A stretch of DNA of 64,000 nucleotides from assembly GCA_934045905.1 (NCBI GenBank), contig OW203768.1:33013060-33077059 (forward strand), in the 5' to 3' direction. The DNA comes from Leuctra nigra. Lineage: Eukaryota; Arthropoda; Insecta; Plecoptera; Leuctridae. Each line of letters begins with the position of its first letter. Positions within the stretch are counted from its first letter, which is position 1. The translations under genes and the position numbers were made by a program. The notes below the pieces were generated by a model. It made no database searches. It was not told the DNA's origin and worked only from the letters and a program-made list of their open reading frames with translations. Below, one piece after another: positions 48,148 to 60,600 of this stretch.

Positions 48148-48581
48148 TATAGGAATATCAATATCACTTTTGGTTGTATAGCTTACATTCAGAACTTTGG
48201 CAAGAGGCAAAAAGATCGGCTCTTGAAATTATTTGAAAAATAATCTTTTCATGCCCGTGTTCATTCAACGATTTCGTGAAAGATGTTTGAAATATGTAAA
48301 ACTATATTGGTCATGTTGGCCAAGACAGATCTTTTACGTAGATAAATCCCCACTAAAAATCACTATGCAAAAAGAGCGCCAAAGTCCTAAAAAATTATGC
48401 TAGAAATTCAGGACTAACGAGCAGGGATTCAAAATAACGCTAAGTCAACTCATAACTCAAAAATAATTTTTAATAATCAAAGAACATACAACAACATCTT
48501 CTACGAAAGACAAAACACATTTTGTAATAAAATTATGAGTCATATCTTCGTTATGCAGCAAAATATGTAGGCAGCCAAATT

Positions 48582-48659
48582 CTAGTGATTGTTTAGAGAT
48601 TTGTTCTTCCTAATTGCGGTCATCAATGACATGTAGTAGGTGTATGTCAGCTTGGTGAT
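48582..48659 (-). CDS. Odorant receptor last exon
   Basis: Acceptor TTTGCAG/ATC; encodes ITKLTYTYYMSLMTAIRKNK and five more residues, then TAG. The S/T-Y-T-Y-x-x-L pattern is the family's C-terminal end, and phase 0 fits the previous exon. Confidence 0.8.
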   Translation of the reverse strand: MTKLTYTYYMSLMTAIRKNKSLNNH

Positions 48660-51600
48660 CTGCAAACAAATGATTATTTGATTACCTAAAGATTTTCAAG
48701 TGATCAAGGTGTGGTGCATAATACTTTCTCATAGGAAACAAATGTCTTTTCTAATAAGATCAAAATGCCATCTCTTGAAGTTCTTGACTTGGGTTGAACA
48801 TTTGTATAATCAGGGCTGGCTTTAGGCGTACGCGACGTACGCGACTGCGTACGGCGGCACATTCGGATTGGCGGCACTTTCAGCGATTTTCGAACATTTA
48901 TTATTTTGTATCATCATGTTATTTGGTCAATATTCAAGCTCGGAAGAAATAAAATATTTTTGGGGAAACGACGACTGATGTTATGTTAATGTTATGTCTC
49001 CAAACAAATCTAGTTCATGTTATGACCTTCTCCTAGAAATGTTCCTGAACTTTTTGTTTGCGCATGAAAAGTTACCTAGAAAAATTGATTTCAATTTTGC
49101 AGTAACTTTACCAGAAACGCGTAGATTAACTTCAAAACATGAAGTGTAAAAAATTTGGGAGCGTCCCCCCGAAATCAGAGCATCATCTAAGAAAAATATT
49201 ATGGGAACAAAATAATAAAAGAAAGAGCCAGATAATGTCAAAAACTTACCAAAATTATTGAAATTTTTTGTGGACATTGGTAATCTAGTGGAGCGGTCGC
49301 TCCACCCAGCCAAGTCGTACTATACACTCACAGTCACTCAACATACCGTAAATGCCTAATAAACTGAGGAGCAGACCAAACACTTTTACTGTAAGCAACA
49401 ACATGGCATTTTCGGCCTACTGGATCTTAAAATTGGAAAATCTCACATTGTTGTGAAATGTCTTAATTTCGAGCTATGGCCCACCCCACTACATATACCA
49501 AATTTGGGAACAATAGGTTATGCCATTTGCGCGCTAGAGGACCGAGAAAACAGTGAAATTACACCACTTTCTGATTCTGAAGATGATGATTCTGATGATA
49601 TCAGGAAACCCTGTTGACAGCGCCACAGCCTAAACGGCTAAACCGATCGACCTGAAACTTTTACCACATATGCACTTTTGGCGTCTGATGATACCTTGCC
49701 TCTTGTGATTTTTTGTGCCGCCATTTTTAAACCGGAAGTGACGTCATAACTCAAAAACGTCTGAACCGATTAGAACGAAATTAGCGCCATTCGATTTAGA
49801 TGGTCATCTTTATGAAGTATCAATAAAAAAAATATTATTTTCTTATTTTCTAAACCGGAAGTGACGTCATAAATACGCAATATTTAACTTATTTCAACAA
49901 ATTATACTTAAAATACGTACATAATTAACTTACATTGTAACATAGACAATACAATTTATATATTCAAGGTAGCAGTGTTCTCGGCCGCCATTCCTGAAAC
50001 CGGAAGTGACGTCATATATCTAAAACGCCTGTACCGATTGCAACTGAACTAGCTCCTGCGTATTCATTCTGCTATTTATTTGAAAAATCAATTGTGAAAA
50101 ATGAATAAATAAATTAATGGTACCGGAAATGGCGGCAGGAACCACTAAATGGAACCGGAAGTGACGTCATATATTACAAACGGCATGACCGATTTTTCGG
50201 AAATATAGGGATTAGGAATTCAGATGGTCGTTCATGAAGGTATCAACTAGATAAAACTAGATTGTTTTCTTATTACCTATACCGGAATTCGGCCGCTATT
50301 TCAAAACCGGAAGTGACGTCATGTATCGAAAACGGCTGGATCGATTATAACGAAACTTAAGCTATTCTTCTTGGATAATCATTTTCATCTTATACCAAAC
50401 GCAACTTTTCATAGTAACCAAATCGGTTGAGGCGTATTTTTTTAAAGAAATTAGTCCCTGCTCGGACATGTGCTACAAGCTGTATGAATAAACTAACAAA
50501 AGAAGTGATATCCCAGAAAAAACACTCCGTGTAAAAATACCAGCCAAGTCTCTTTAACTATAAAAAAAAATAGAAGAAATCTAAAAATTCAGCACTGAAA
50601 AGGAGTGATATCAAAAAAGGAGCCAAGTCAACGAATTTTCCAAATTTTAATCGTACCATTGAAATAAAAATATCAACCCCCGAGAAATACTTAAAAAAAG
50701 GACTTGGCGCATCGTTTTTTTAAAGACATTTTTCTATTCTTAAGCTTATGCCACTCACATACTACGTAGTTCAGAAATGCCTAGAAAAATTGGGACAAAA
50801 CTTTCAAATTAAATATTGAACATTCTGTAAAATATTTTAAATTTAAATATAAGTACGCAAAGAAACATAGCATTGTCTTACAAGCAATAAATACAGAACA
50901 GTTGTGTTTGTGATTGGTAGGTACCTATAGTTTTGTGGGTACATCAACATACCTACTACAGCATTATACTTTGAACCTTCTCGCCGTGTAATTAATTGCT
51001 ATTAATTAACATTTTATACCAAAAAAATTCATAAATTACATAACGTATTACTTTAGATAAAAATCTAGTCAGTAATTATTTGAGCAGCATGGCTCAGTGC
51101 ACTAGTCACTTATACAAATCTCATTGACGGCCTTCTTGTAATGAGCGCTTTCGCTATTTCCCTCAGTCACGATATTGAGAAGTATGATTGATTAATATGA
51201 CCCTAGAAATAGTGGCAATAACGAATAGACTAGGCCGCTTCCGTTTATTCGTTATTCGTTTATCCGTTTATTTCCTCTGAATATTGACAAAATACCAAAA
51301 CTGCCAGTAGGTAAGAGTACTAGTTATATTAAAACGTAGTATGATTCGTCGATAATGAATGTGATATACTCAGGAAAATATACTTGTAGAGTTCTTCCTA
51401 TACTTTTAGGATAGAAAAGTGTCTTTAAAAAAACGATGCGCCAAGTCCTTTTTTTAAGTATTTCTCGGGGGTTGATATTTTTATTTCAATGGTACGATTA
51501 AAATTTGGAAAATTCGTTGACTTGGCTCCTTTTTTGATATCACTCCTTTTCAGTGCTGAATTTTTAGATTTCTTCTATTTTTTTTTATAGTTAAAGAGAC

Positions 51601-54600
51601 TTGGCTGGTATTTTTACACGGAGTGTTTTTTCTGGGATTTATATTTCCCGAAAATAACTAATCTGGATGTAAAATTGCACCAAATCGAATGACCTTGAAC
51701 CAAAAATTTCACCCCCCTATTCGACCGTAATCTTTCAAATAATTAGAAAGGCCCCCCCCCCCCCCCCCCCCACCTACCTCCCATAGAAATGTCATCATGC
51801 GTACGCCTTTGATAGGCGGCATTATCATTTTTCGCGTACATCATGAATGTACACTCCTGGACACTGAAATTGGCCCGCGGTCAATGTTCAAGTGGCACTA
51901 CGGCTAGTATTTAACATTTATTTTAATGTAATTTTTTGGCACAAAGACCGTATGGCTAGTGTGAGTTTAGGGCCGAAAAATTAATTTAAATTAATAAAGA
52001 AATACTAGCCGTAGTGCCACTTGAACATTGACCGCGGGCCAATTTCAGTGTCCAGGAGTGTACCTATTTAAGCTGGCCCTGTCTGTGATATTTTATTTTT
52101 GACTTGATCGGACTACGTCTCGAAGTTACTTTTCAAACAATCGGAGAATGTTGCTAAAAAAAATCACGTGACGTTATGATTTTAGTGAGTGTGTAAAATT
52201 TCAGATCGATTGGTTGATCGGTGTGATTTAAGCGGTACATATAGAAAAGGGCAAAAAAGGTTTTAGTCATACAAATACAAATACAAATAATTGAGCGAGA
52301 GACTCATTTTTACTCTTTTGGCGAGTACCTCTGTTTTTTTTGTCTGTTACTAACCGATACATAGGTCGCACCGTTAATTTTGCACATTATGTAAATACCA
52401 GATTTTCTGTTTGCACACTCTAATATTTTTGAAATACGTTCATTGGTTAAATTTAAAGTAAATATCTCCTGATTGGTTGAAAAATCCAACTGGTCTTCAA
52501 TAGATCTGATCAAACTCATATTTTGCAAAATTGTGTAATACGTAGGTACGTGTGCATAATTTCAGGTCGATTAGTTGAACGATTTGACCTGGGCAGTAAA
52601 CACAAAAAATAAAAAATAAAATACAAACACGGAGGAAGTGCAGTAAGAGTTATATACTTGAGTATAAAAGGGGTTTATATACTCAAGGGTACTACGCTCA
52701 ATCAGGCAAGAAGCAATAAAAAGCAGGTGTTGCACGTATCGGTGCTCGCTCACAACGCAATTCAACTTACACCGTAGAACGTTTGCGCTGCCATGGGAAC
52801 ACAGCCAGCTACTCTGACGATGACCGGCTGATTGGCTCTTGACATCATGATCCTCATGTCTTGCTTGAAGCTCGCAGACGCTTCCAACCAATCACAGCCG
52901 AAGATGGCGTCCCTCACCAGCGAGCTCTGTAACATGGGGTAACTAGAGAGCCTAGATTGAAACATTCAAGGCTCTATACAAGCTCGTAATCATCAAACCA
53001 TGTTCGCTCTCCTCGCAATTCTCTCGTCTCCTTACCAAAATCATTCCATTACATCCCGTCCATCACCATCATTCCTGCGCTCATTCCTTTCCCTTTTTCT
53101 ATTATTCACCAGTTCGTTGATATCCACCACAACACACCAACTTTCCAATTATCCTAGATTAAGATATATCTCTCATTTATTCATTTCTTACACTATCAAG
53201 CCTAGTTTTAACCCCACTAATTGAGCGAGCGTAGCGAGCGTCACCACGGTACTCTTATGGCACTTTCTCTGTGTGTTTTTTTTTGTATGTTTGTTTTTGT
53301 TTTTTTTGTCTGCACTGCCCAGATCAAACCGCACAACCAATCGATCTGAAATTTGCCCACGTACTAACGTAATCTATGCGGTCTCTGGGATCGTTTTTGA
53401 AAGGGATCCTGTGATTGGTTCAATTTTTAAAAAAAATATCTTTCGATTGGTTGGTCCGTTCAATTTGAAATTTTGAGAAGTCATTACGATCAACATATTG
53501 CCCAATCAAACAAAAATTCATCCAAATCCTCCCATTGGCTAAAATTTAAAAAAATATTTCACGTGTTTTTTTGAAATTTAAACTAGAACCGTATGACCGA
53601 TCAACTTAAAACTTTGCATGGTCATTGGGACCAACATTATCTGTATTTTTGACTACTTTCAGACTAATCTGTGTTTAAATCCAAAAGTAATTGACATTTT
53701 ACGGACATTTTGCGTGTTAGCTGTCAAATTTCTCGAAAATGTTGATCACGGCTACTTTGACTCTTCAGTTCTAATCCAAGGTAGTTGAGCAAAAACTTTT
53801 AAACGCATATGAAACTAATAATGACCGTTCAACCATGAATTAATACACCTATACAGGGATAGATAACTTCGCGTTTCATTTGAACTATCCGGTTCACCTT
53901 AGCCTTCTTAACATTTCTACTTTCGTTTTCACGCAGTTTTCATGCATGCTTTAAAAGTAATATAAACCACAGCTTTCTGAAAGTCACTTCATTGAAACAG
54001 CTGATACAAAAATGTTTTGACATATTTTATGTGCTTTTGTCGTATATATTGTAATTTCTTTAATTGTTTCTTCATCCGTAAAATAACTGACAATACTGTG
54101 AATACTCCCACGCCAAAGAAGAAGAATCAGTGTTTATTTAATTGCCCATGAAGCAGAGATTAAATATGTAAATTAGCAAGACATCAGAATGAAACTATTC
54201 AATTTTTCCGTCCATATTTAAGAATCTGAAAACCCGCCTTCGTGTTGACATGGCTTTCTCTGTACATAAGCTGTTTATTAAGGTTTGTCTGGTTTAATTA
54301 AGTCGATATTGTATTATCGCTCCTATATACATCATGTTTTGGTAATATATTCCCAAGTAGCACAAAATCATGGCCCATTAATGGCCCACTACCGGCTAGC
54401 CATGACTAAAGTCATGGCCCTTTAGCGGCAGCCACGAGTGGTTCACCTAGTGAATTTGACAGTGCTGCCATGAGTTTGCCATGAGTCGTGGCTAGACGGG
54501 GGGAAACTAGTCAAGGGCCACTAGTGGCTGGCCGGGAGTTTTCCTTGAGAGAGAATTGACTCTGAACCAACGGCAAACATCTGGCTGGCCGCCAGTGGTC

Positions 54601-57600
54601 CATGAGTGGCTGGCCTGGAGTTTTCCACGAGTGGCAAACTACCGGCTGGCCGGCAATGAGCCATGAATGGCAAACCATTGGCTGGCCGGCAATGGACCAT
54701 GAGTGGCCCACGAGTGGGCATTGTTTTTCAGGTAAAATGACGGTTACAAACTGTTATGGAATTTGAAAATACAAAAAGATTATTAATTACTACAGTTTAA
54801 TTAACATCCGTATGCATTTTTAGACCACATATCTGTTGAGAAATGGACAATTGCAATTAACATAGGTACGAATTTAAATTATTTTGCTGTCATGAAGATT
54901 CTCGGTGACGATCTCTAGGGTGACGATCAGGCGGCTAACGCACTCGGCCACGGCGACGGATGTGATTTAGAGCGCTGAAACGCCTATACCTACAGTTTGC
55001 CCTGGGTAGTGGGTTCCCTCCCGCTACCTCTTGCAATTATATTTGAAACCGGTGTTGAACTACAATCCGGATTGTGCTTTTACCAAACGCTCGATGTCTT
55101 TTATATAGTGGAGTAGATGTAGTATTTTGGATATACTTATTATGAAGACAACAAGTTGAAATTTAGGTGTTGAAGCAAAATAAATATGACCAATGTTAAA
55201 CAATCACAGTATACACTCAGTATACAAAAACAGTAAAACAGTAACAGTAAAACAAGAAACAAGTAACAAACCCCAGTAACAAACAAGTAACAAGTAACAG
55301 TAAAACAAAAACAGTAAAACAGTATACAAAATTGCAATATAGTTTCGTTTTGATCCGAAGCTTTTCAAAGAATAATCTCAGATCAGTAAAACTTAATTGT
55401 ATATAGGTTAATACAAACTTAAAATTTGGCGCCGAATCCTCGGGACGACTTGTGTAACGGTTTTTTGCACAATCATGGCCCACTCATGGCCCACTTGTAG
55501 CTAGCCATGAGTTTTCCATCACTACGCTGCACAGTCATGGCCCACTCATGGCACACTAGTGGCTAGCCATGCATGGCTTATTGAAGGCAAGATACTCATG
55601 GCCCACTAGTGGCTAGCCATGAGTTTTCCATCACTACGCTGCACAGTCATGGCCCACTCATGGCACACTAGTGGCTAGCCATGCACGGCTTATTGAAGGC
55701 AAGACGCTCATGGCCCACTAGTGGCTAGCCATGAGTTTTCCATCACTACGCTGCACAGTCATGGCCCACTCATGGCACACTAGTGGCTAGCCATGCATGG
55801 CTTATTGAAGGCAAGACACTCAAGGCCCACAAGTGGCTAGCCATGAGTTTTCCATCACTACGCTGCACAGTCATGGCCCACTCATGGCACACTAGTGGCT
55901 AGCCATGGCATGGCTTATTGAAGGCAAGACACTCAAGGCCCACTAGTGGCTAGCCATGAGTTTTCCATCACTACGCTGCACAGTCATGGCCCACTCATTG
56001 CACACTAGTGGCTAGCCATGCATGGCTTATTGAAGGCAAGACGCTCATGGCCCACTAGTGGCTAGCCATGAGTTTTCCATCACTACGCTGCACAGTCATG
56101 GCCCACTCATGGCACACTAGTGGCTAGCCATGCATGGCTTATTGAAGGCAAGACGCTCATGGCCCACTAGTGGCTAGCCATGAGTTTTCCATCACTACGC
56201 TGCACAGTCATGGCCCACTCATGGCACACTAGTGGCTAGCCATGCATGGCTTATTGAAGGCAAGACACTCATGGCCCACTAGTGGCTAGCCATGAGATTT
56301 TAATTGTGATGGCGAAACTCTCATGGCCCATGCATGGCCCATGAACGGCTAGCCACACATGACTGGCCAGCAGTTAGCCACTCATGGCCCATGGATTTAG
56401 CAAAATCTTGTGTTACTTGGGTTGGTGTAGGCATTGTGTCAGCTTGACAAGAAAACTCATACTATTTGGCTTTTAGTGGTCGGCCATGTTTTATTTCTCT
56501 GAATTTTATTTGAAAACAGGACACGGATAGGGACTGTCGTTTAGCATGTAATTGATACGGCGTTATCTATCCCTGTATAGGTGTATTCGTTCATGGTTCA
56601 ACAGATCGATCTGATATTGTGTACAAACACTAATATCATATGAATGGTCCCAGGTATATTTTTTGAAAGAGATTCTGTGATTTTTTAATATTTACTGGGA
56701 ACGTAGTTCAATTATAAAGGTTCAATCGATCAACTTAAAACTTTGCAAGGTTATTGGGACTAATATTTGAATGATATTTGGAGATTTTTAAACAAGTCTG
56801 TGAAAAATTCAAGAATTATTGGCTTTTAATAATATTTTTGATAGACGCAGAATTTCGGTTCGAGGTGTTGCGCGTATCCGTGCTCGCTCATCAACGCGTT
56901 TCACGACTGTGGTCTGCAACTCAATCAGCCTATTTCACTTGTAGAACGATCCTCGGGGAACTGTCACCTTAGCGCGGTGGTGGGGTTTGTGTTGGCCAAT
57001 TATAGCATATGCTCATGTGTAATCCATGACGGACAGGTCAGTAGTGAGGTCCAGACAAAGAGCAGCCAGGGTCGACCTACCCATGCCCTCCCTCGAATTT
57101 ACGGTCCCCTCGGGTCGGCCTCCCCCCTCGAGACGGAAGTCCCCCCCGAATCTGGTCCCACCGGCCGAACCCTCCCGCCCCCCTGTCCGTCACTATTCTG
57201 GCCTGGCCTTCCCACCAGTACTGAACTTCCCAGGACTGGGCCCTTTATTCTACCCTTACCCATCTCCCTTTATGATGAACAAAACAAAATATCTGATTTG
57301 CGCAAAATGACCTCGTTGTCGACGTGCCATTAAACCACACTAATATAAAATGTAAACCGATGTACATTCACCTCCTCTGCTATCTGATCACACAAGTAAC
57401 ACATGAGGAAAAGTTCCAGCAGACATCCCACAAGAAGTGCCAAGTATGAAGTCTCCTTATCTGTCCAAGCTGGAACCTGAAACACAGCATGATTTGGTTC
57501 AGAAATATTTAGACTGACTTTGAATTAATCTGTGCATTAGAAAAACTTCATACCAAAACCAAATACAAACTCATGACTCCAATGCCAATTAGATTGCACA

Positions 57601-60600
57601 CGAACTGGGTCATCAAAACCAACTGCAATTCCTTCTCAATCCGTTGAATATATCTAAAATTAAAACAAATATACATTATTTGAAAGTAGGTAGGTTTTAG
57701 GAAACTCCTACACAGGCGCGTAGGAACTTCATTTTGAGTGGGGGGGTCAACATTATCGGGATCAATGAATGTGAGGAAAAGTAGTCGCCGTTACAAGGGT
57801 GTCTGGGGGCCCGCACCCCAAATTGCCCCGCAGGACTTTTTTTGAATTTTTGATACAAAAGAATCGAATTTGAAGCTATTTTTGCATACTTTTCAAAGAA
57901 ATGTACAATGTGTGAAATGCAATATTCTCTAAAACAAATTTAGAGATTTAGAGATTTAGAGATTGGGGCCCATTGGCCCCGCAGGGAATTTTTTGGGTTT
58001 TTGATATAAAATAATCTAGTTTACAGCTATTTTGGCATACTTTTCAAAGAAATTTAAAATTTATGAAATGCAATATCCTTTGGAAACGACAAATGAAATA
58101 TAATCTGTAAGTAATTTTTTGTTTTTATAGAATCCCCATTGGCCCCGCAGGGAATTTTTTCAGTTTTTGATACAAAAGAATAAATTTGAAGCTATTTTGG
58201 CATCCTTTTCAAAGAAATTTAAAATGTATGATATGCAATATTCTTGGGAAACTTGAGACAAAATGCATAACAATCTGTACATTTTGTTATTCGATTAAAT
58301 CCCTAATGGCCCCGCAGGGAATTTTTTGAATTTCTAGTAAAAGAGAATCGTTATGAATCGATTTTGGAATTCCTTTGAAAACGGTTGCAATAACCAATAA
58401 GCAATAAGAAAAATCTGTATATGTTTTGGTATCATACGATGATAGGATGATCCTCAATCATGAGGATAATCCCAGCAAACAAGGTACATGCCTGGCACCT
58501 CCCTGGCACATCCCAGTTAGACCATTTGGGATATGGCATTTGGGAGCTCCCTGTTACATGGCGGGGACCTCCCAAATGTTCAAACTACTTAGAAAATGAG
58601 TTTGAACATTTGGGATGTCCTCGCCATGTAACAGGGAGCTCCCAAATGTTCAAACCTTATCGAGAGGAATGTGGTGGCATTTGGGAGGTCCCTGTTACAT
58701 GGCGAGGACCTCCCAAATGTTCAAACTCATTTTGTAAGTTAGTTTGAACATTTGGGAGGTGCCAGGGATGTGCCAGGGATGTGCCAGGCATGTGCCAGGG
58801 ATGTGCCAGGCATATGCCAGTTTCATCCCAGGGAGCTGCCTGGCACATCCCTGTTACATGGCGGGGACCTCCCAAATGTTCAAACTCATTTTGTAAGTAG
58901 TTTGAACATTTGGGAGGTCCCCGCCATGTAACAGGGATGTGCCAGGCAGCTCCCTGGGATGAAACTGGCATATGCCTGGCACATGCCTGGCACATCCCTG
59001 TTACATGGCGGGGACCTCCCAAATGTTCAAACTCATTTTGTAAGTTAGTTTGAACATTTGGGAGGTCCCCGCCATGTAACAGGGATGTGCCAGGCATGTG
59101 CCAGGGACGTGCCAGGCATATGCCAGTTTCATCCCAGGGAGCTGCCTGGCACATCCCTGTTACATGGCGGGGACCTCCCAAATGTTCAAACTAACTTACA
59201 AAATGAGTTTGAACATTTGGGAGGTCCCCGCCATGTAACAGGGATGTGCCAGGCATGTGCCAGGGACGTGCCAGGCATATGCCAGTTTCATCCCAGGGAG
59301 CTGCCTGGCACATCCCTGTTACATGGCGGGGACCTCCAAATGTTCAAACTCATTTTGTAAGTTAGTTTGAATATTTGTGAGGTACTGCCATACTATAGGT
59401 ACTTGTTAAAATAACAAGTAGCTAGATAATTCTAAAATTAGTTTGCTATAAGAACTAAGCATAACCTAAACTTAATTAGGTAATACCTATTCACCTCGAA
59501 CTTCAAGGTTTTATTTTTTTGCCTGGGGCTTAACGTCGCACTGTTCTGCAGCGAGGCTAATGGCGACGGAAAAAAGGTTTTATATATTTGCAAGGAAGGA
59601 AAATAGATAGAAGTAGATAGCACTCCATTGCACCATGGAGTCTTTTTCTGATTTCGTCGTGACCGGCGTAATTCATTCAGCGTAAATCTTATAATAGAAG
59701 TGAAATGAATTCGATCGCGAGGAGAGAAGAGAGGCGCTCCAGCTGGGGCCTATTCTCGAGTTGATACCGCATGTGAAAATGAGACTAGATGCGATACCAA
59801 GGGAAATCTTTTGTTTTATCAAAGATAAAGTAATGTGCTCATTTCCGCATGGTGAACATTTTCAACAAACTCGAGATTAGGAACCCATTTTTACATAACA
59901 TTCTTAAATTTTTATATATTATAATAACATAACTATAGTGAACTAGTAATGTTATTCCTTCGTCGTAATAGCCCAGTGTTTGTATTACTATAAGTATAGT
60001 GATAACACTAGAAGTGCCAATCCCAGGCTAACATTGATTTATTTAAAAATAATACATTTTAATTTGCCTATTAGTTTAACTTCATATTAATTTTGTGGAT
60101 CAATTATTTACGTGAGCATAACAGCCGCAACCTATCTCCTTTCAAATGCTCGTTTCAACTACCTATGTTTCAACGCACCAAACCTTCAGCTGCCATCGTG
60201 GTCCCTTGGATAGCGCGTCTGCCTGCCACCTGGAGGTCCTGCCATCGAAATCACGTCTAATCCATTTGCGTTTTATTTCAGATTCTATTCGCAATTGTAA
60301 TAATCTCTGTGAATATCTTGTCGTAATGTAATTATGATGAAAACCCGTGTAGATATCGCAATTATAGTTTACTTTTTACAGTTTAAATTCAAAATAACCG
60401 TTAATTTTAGGCAGCTGAACTCGCTGGAATGTGCCAGAGATGTACCTGGGAGGTGCCAGGCAGCGAGAATTGAATTGCAGTTAAGTTCGTAAATGGGGTT
60501 AAAAATTAACCAATGAGAAACGAGTGCAGTCGACCGCTATCATACTTAATTGAATGTAAAATGCTTCCACACCTCTAGGTCACTTATTTCGCTTTTGCTT

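Larger units (their letters stand above)
48811..52081. mobile_element. hAT-like element with nested insertions, in the last intron of the receptor gene
   Basis: Left end CAGGGCTGGCTTTAGG and right end AAGCTGGCCCTG are inverted repeats of a hAT look. GCGTACGC blocks lie inside both ends. The flanking 8-mers tgtataat and tctgtgat agree at only 5 positions, so the limits are less sure. Family A (49286-51636) and a mariner MITE (51852-52060) are inserted in it. Confidence 0.6.

Noticed and set aside
53000..53224. Ser/Leu-rich frame MFALLAILSS...
   Set aside because: Low complexity, within a receptor intron next to a family C element; it looks like a signal peptide only by composition.
57026..57310. 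Pro-rich plus-strand frames
   Set aside because: Two overlapping frames of a GC-rich segment in a receptor intron, no recognised domain and no splice support.
58657..59360. Repeated GGPRHVTGMCQ frames of up to 174 codons
   Set aside because: Produced by palindromic subterminal repeats of the TIR element; frames exist on both strands.
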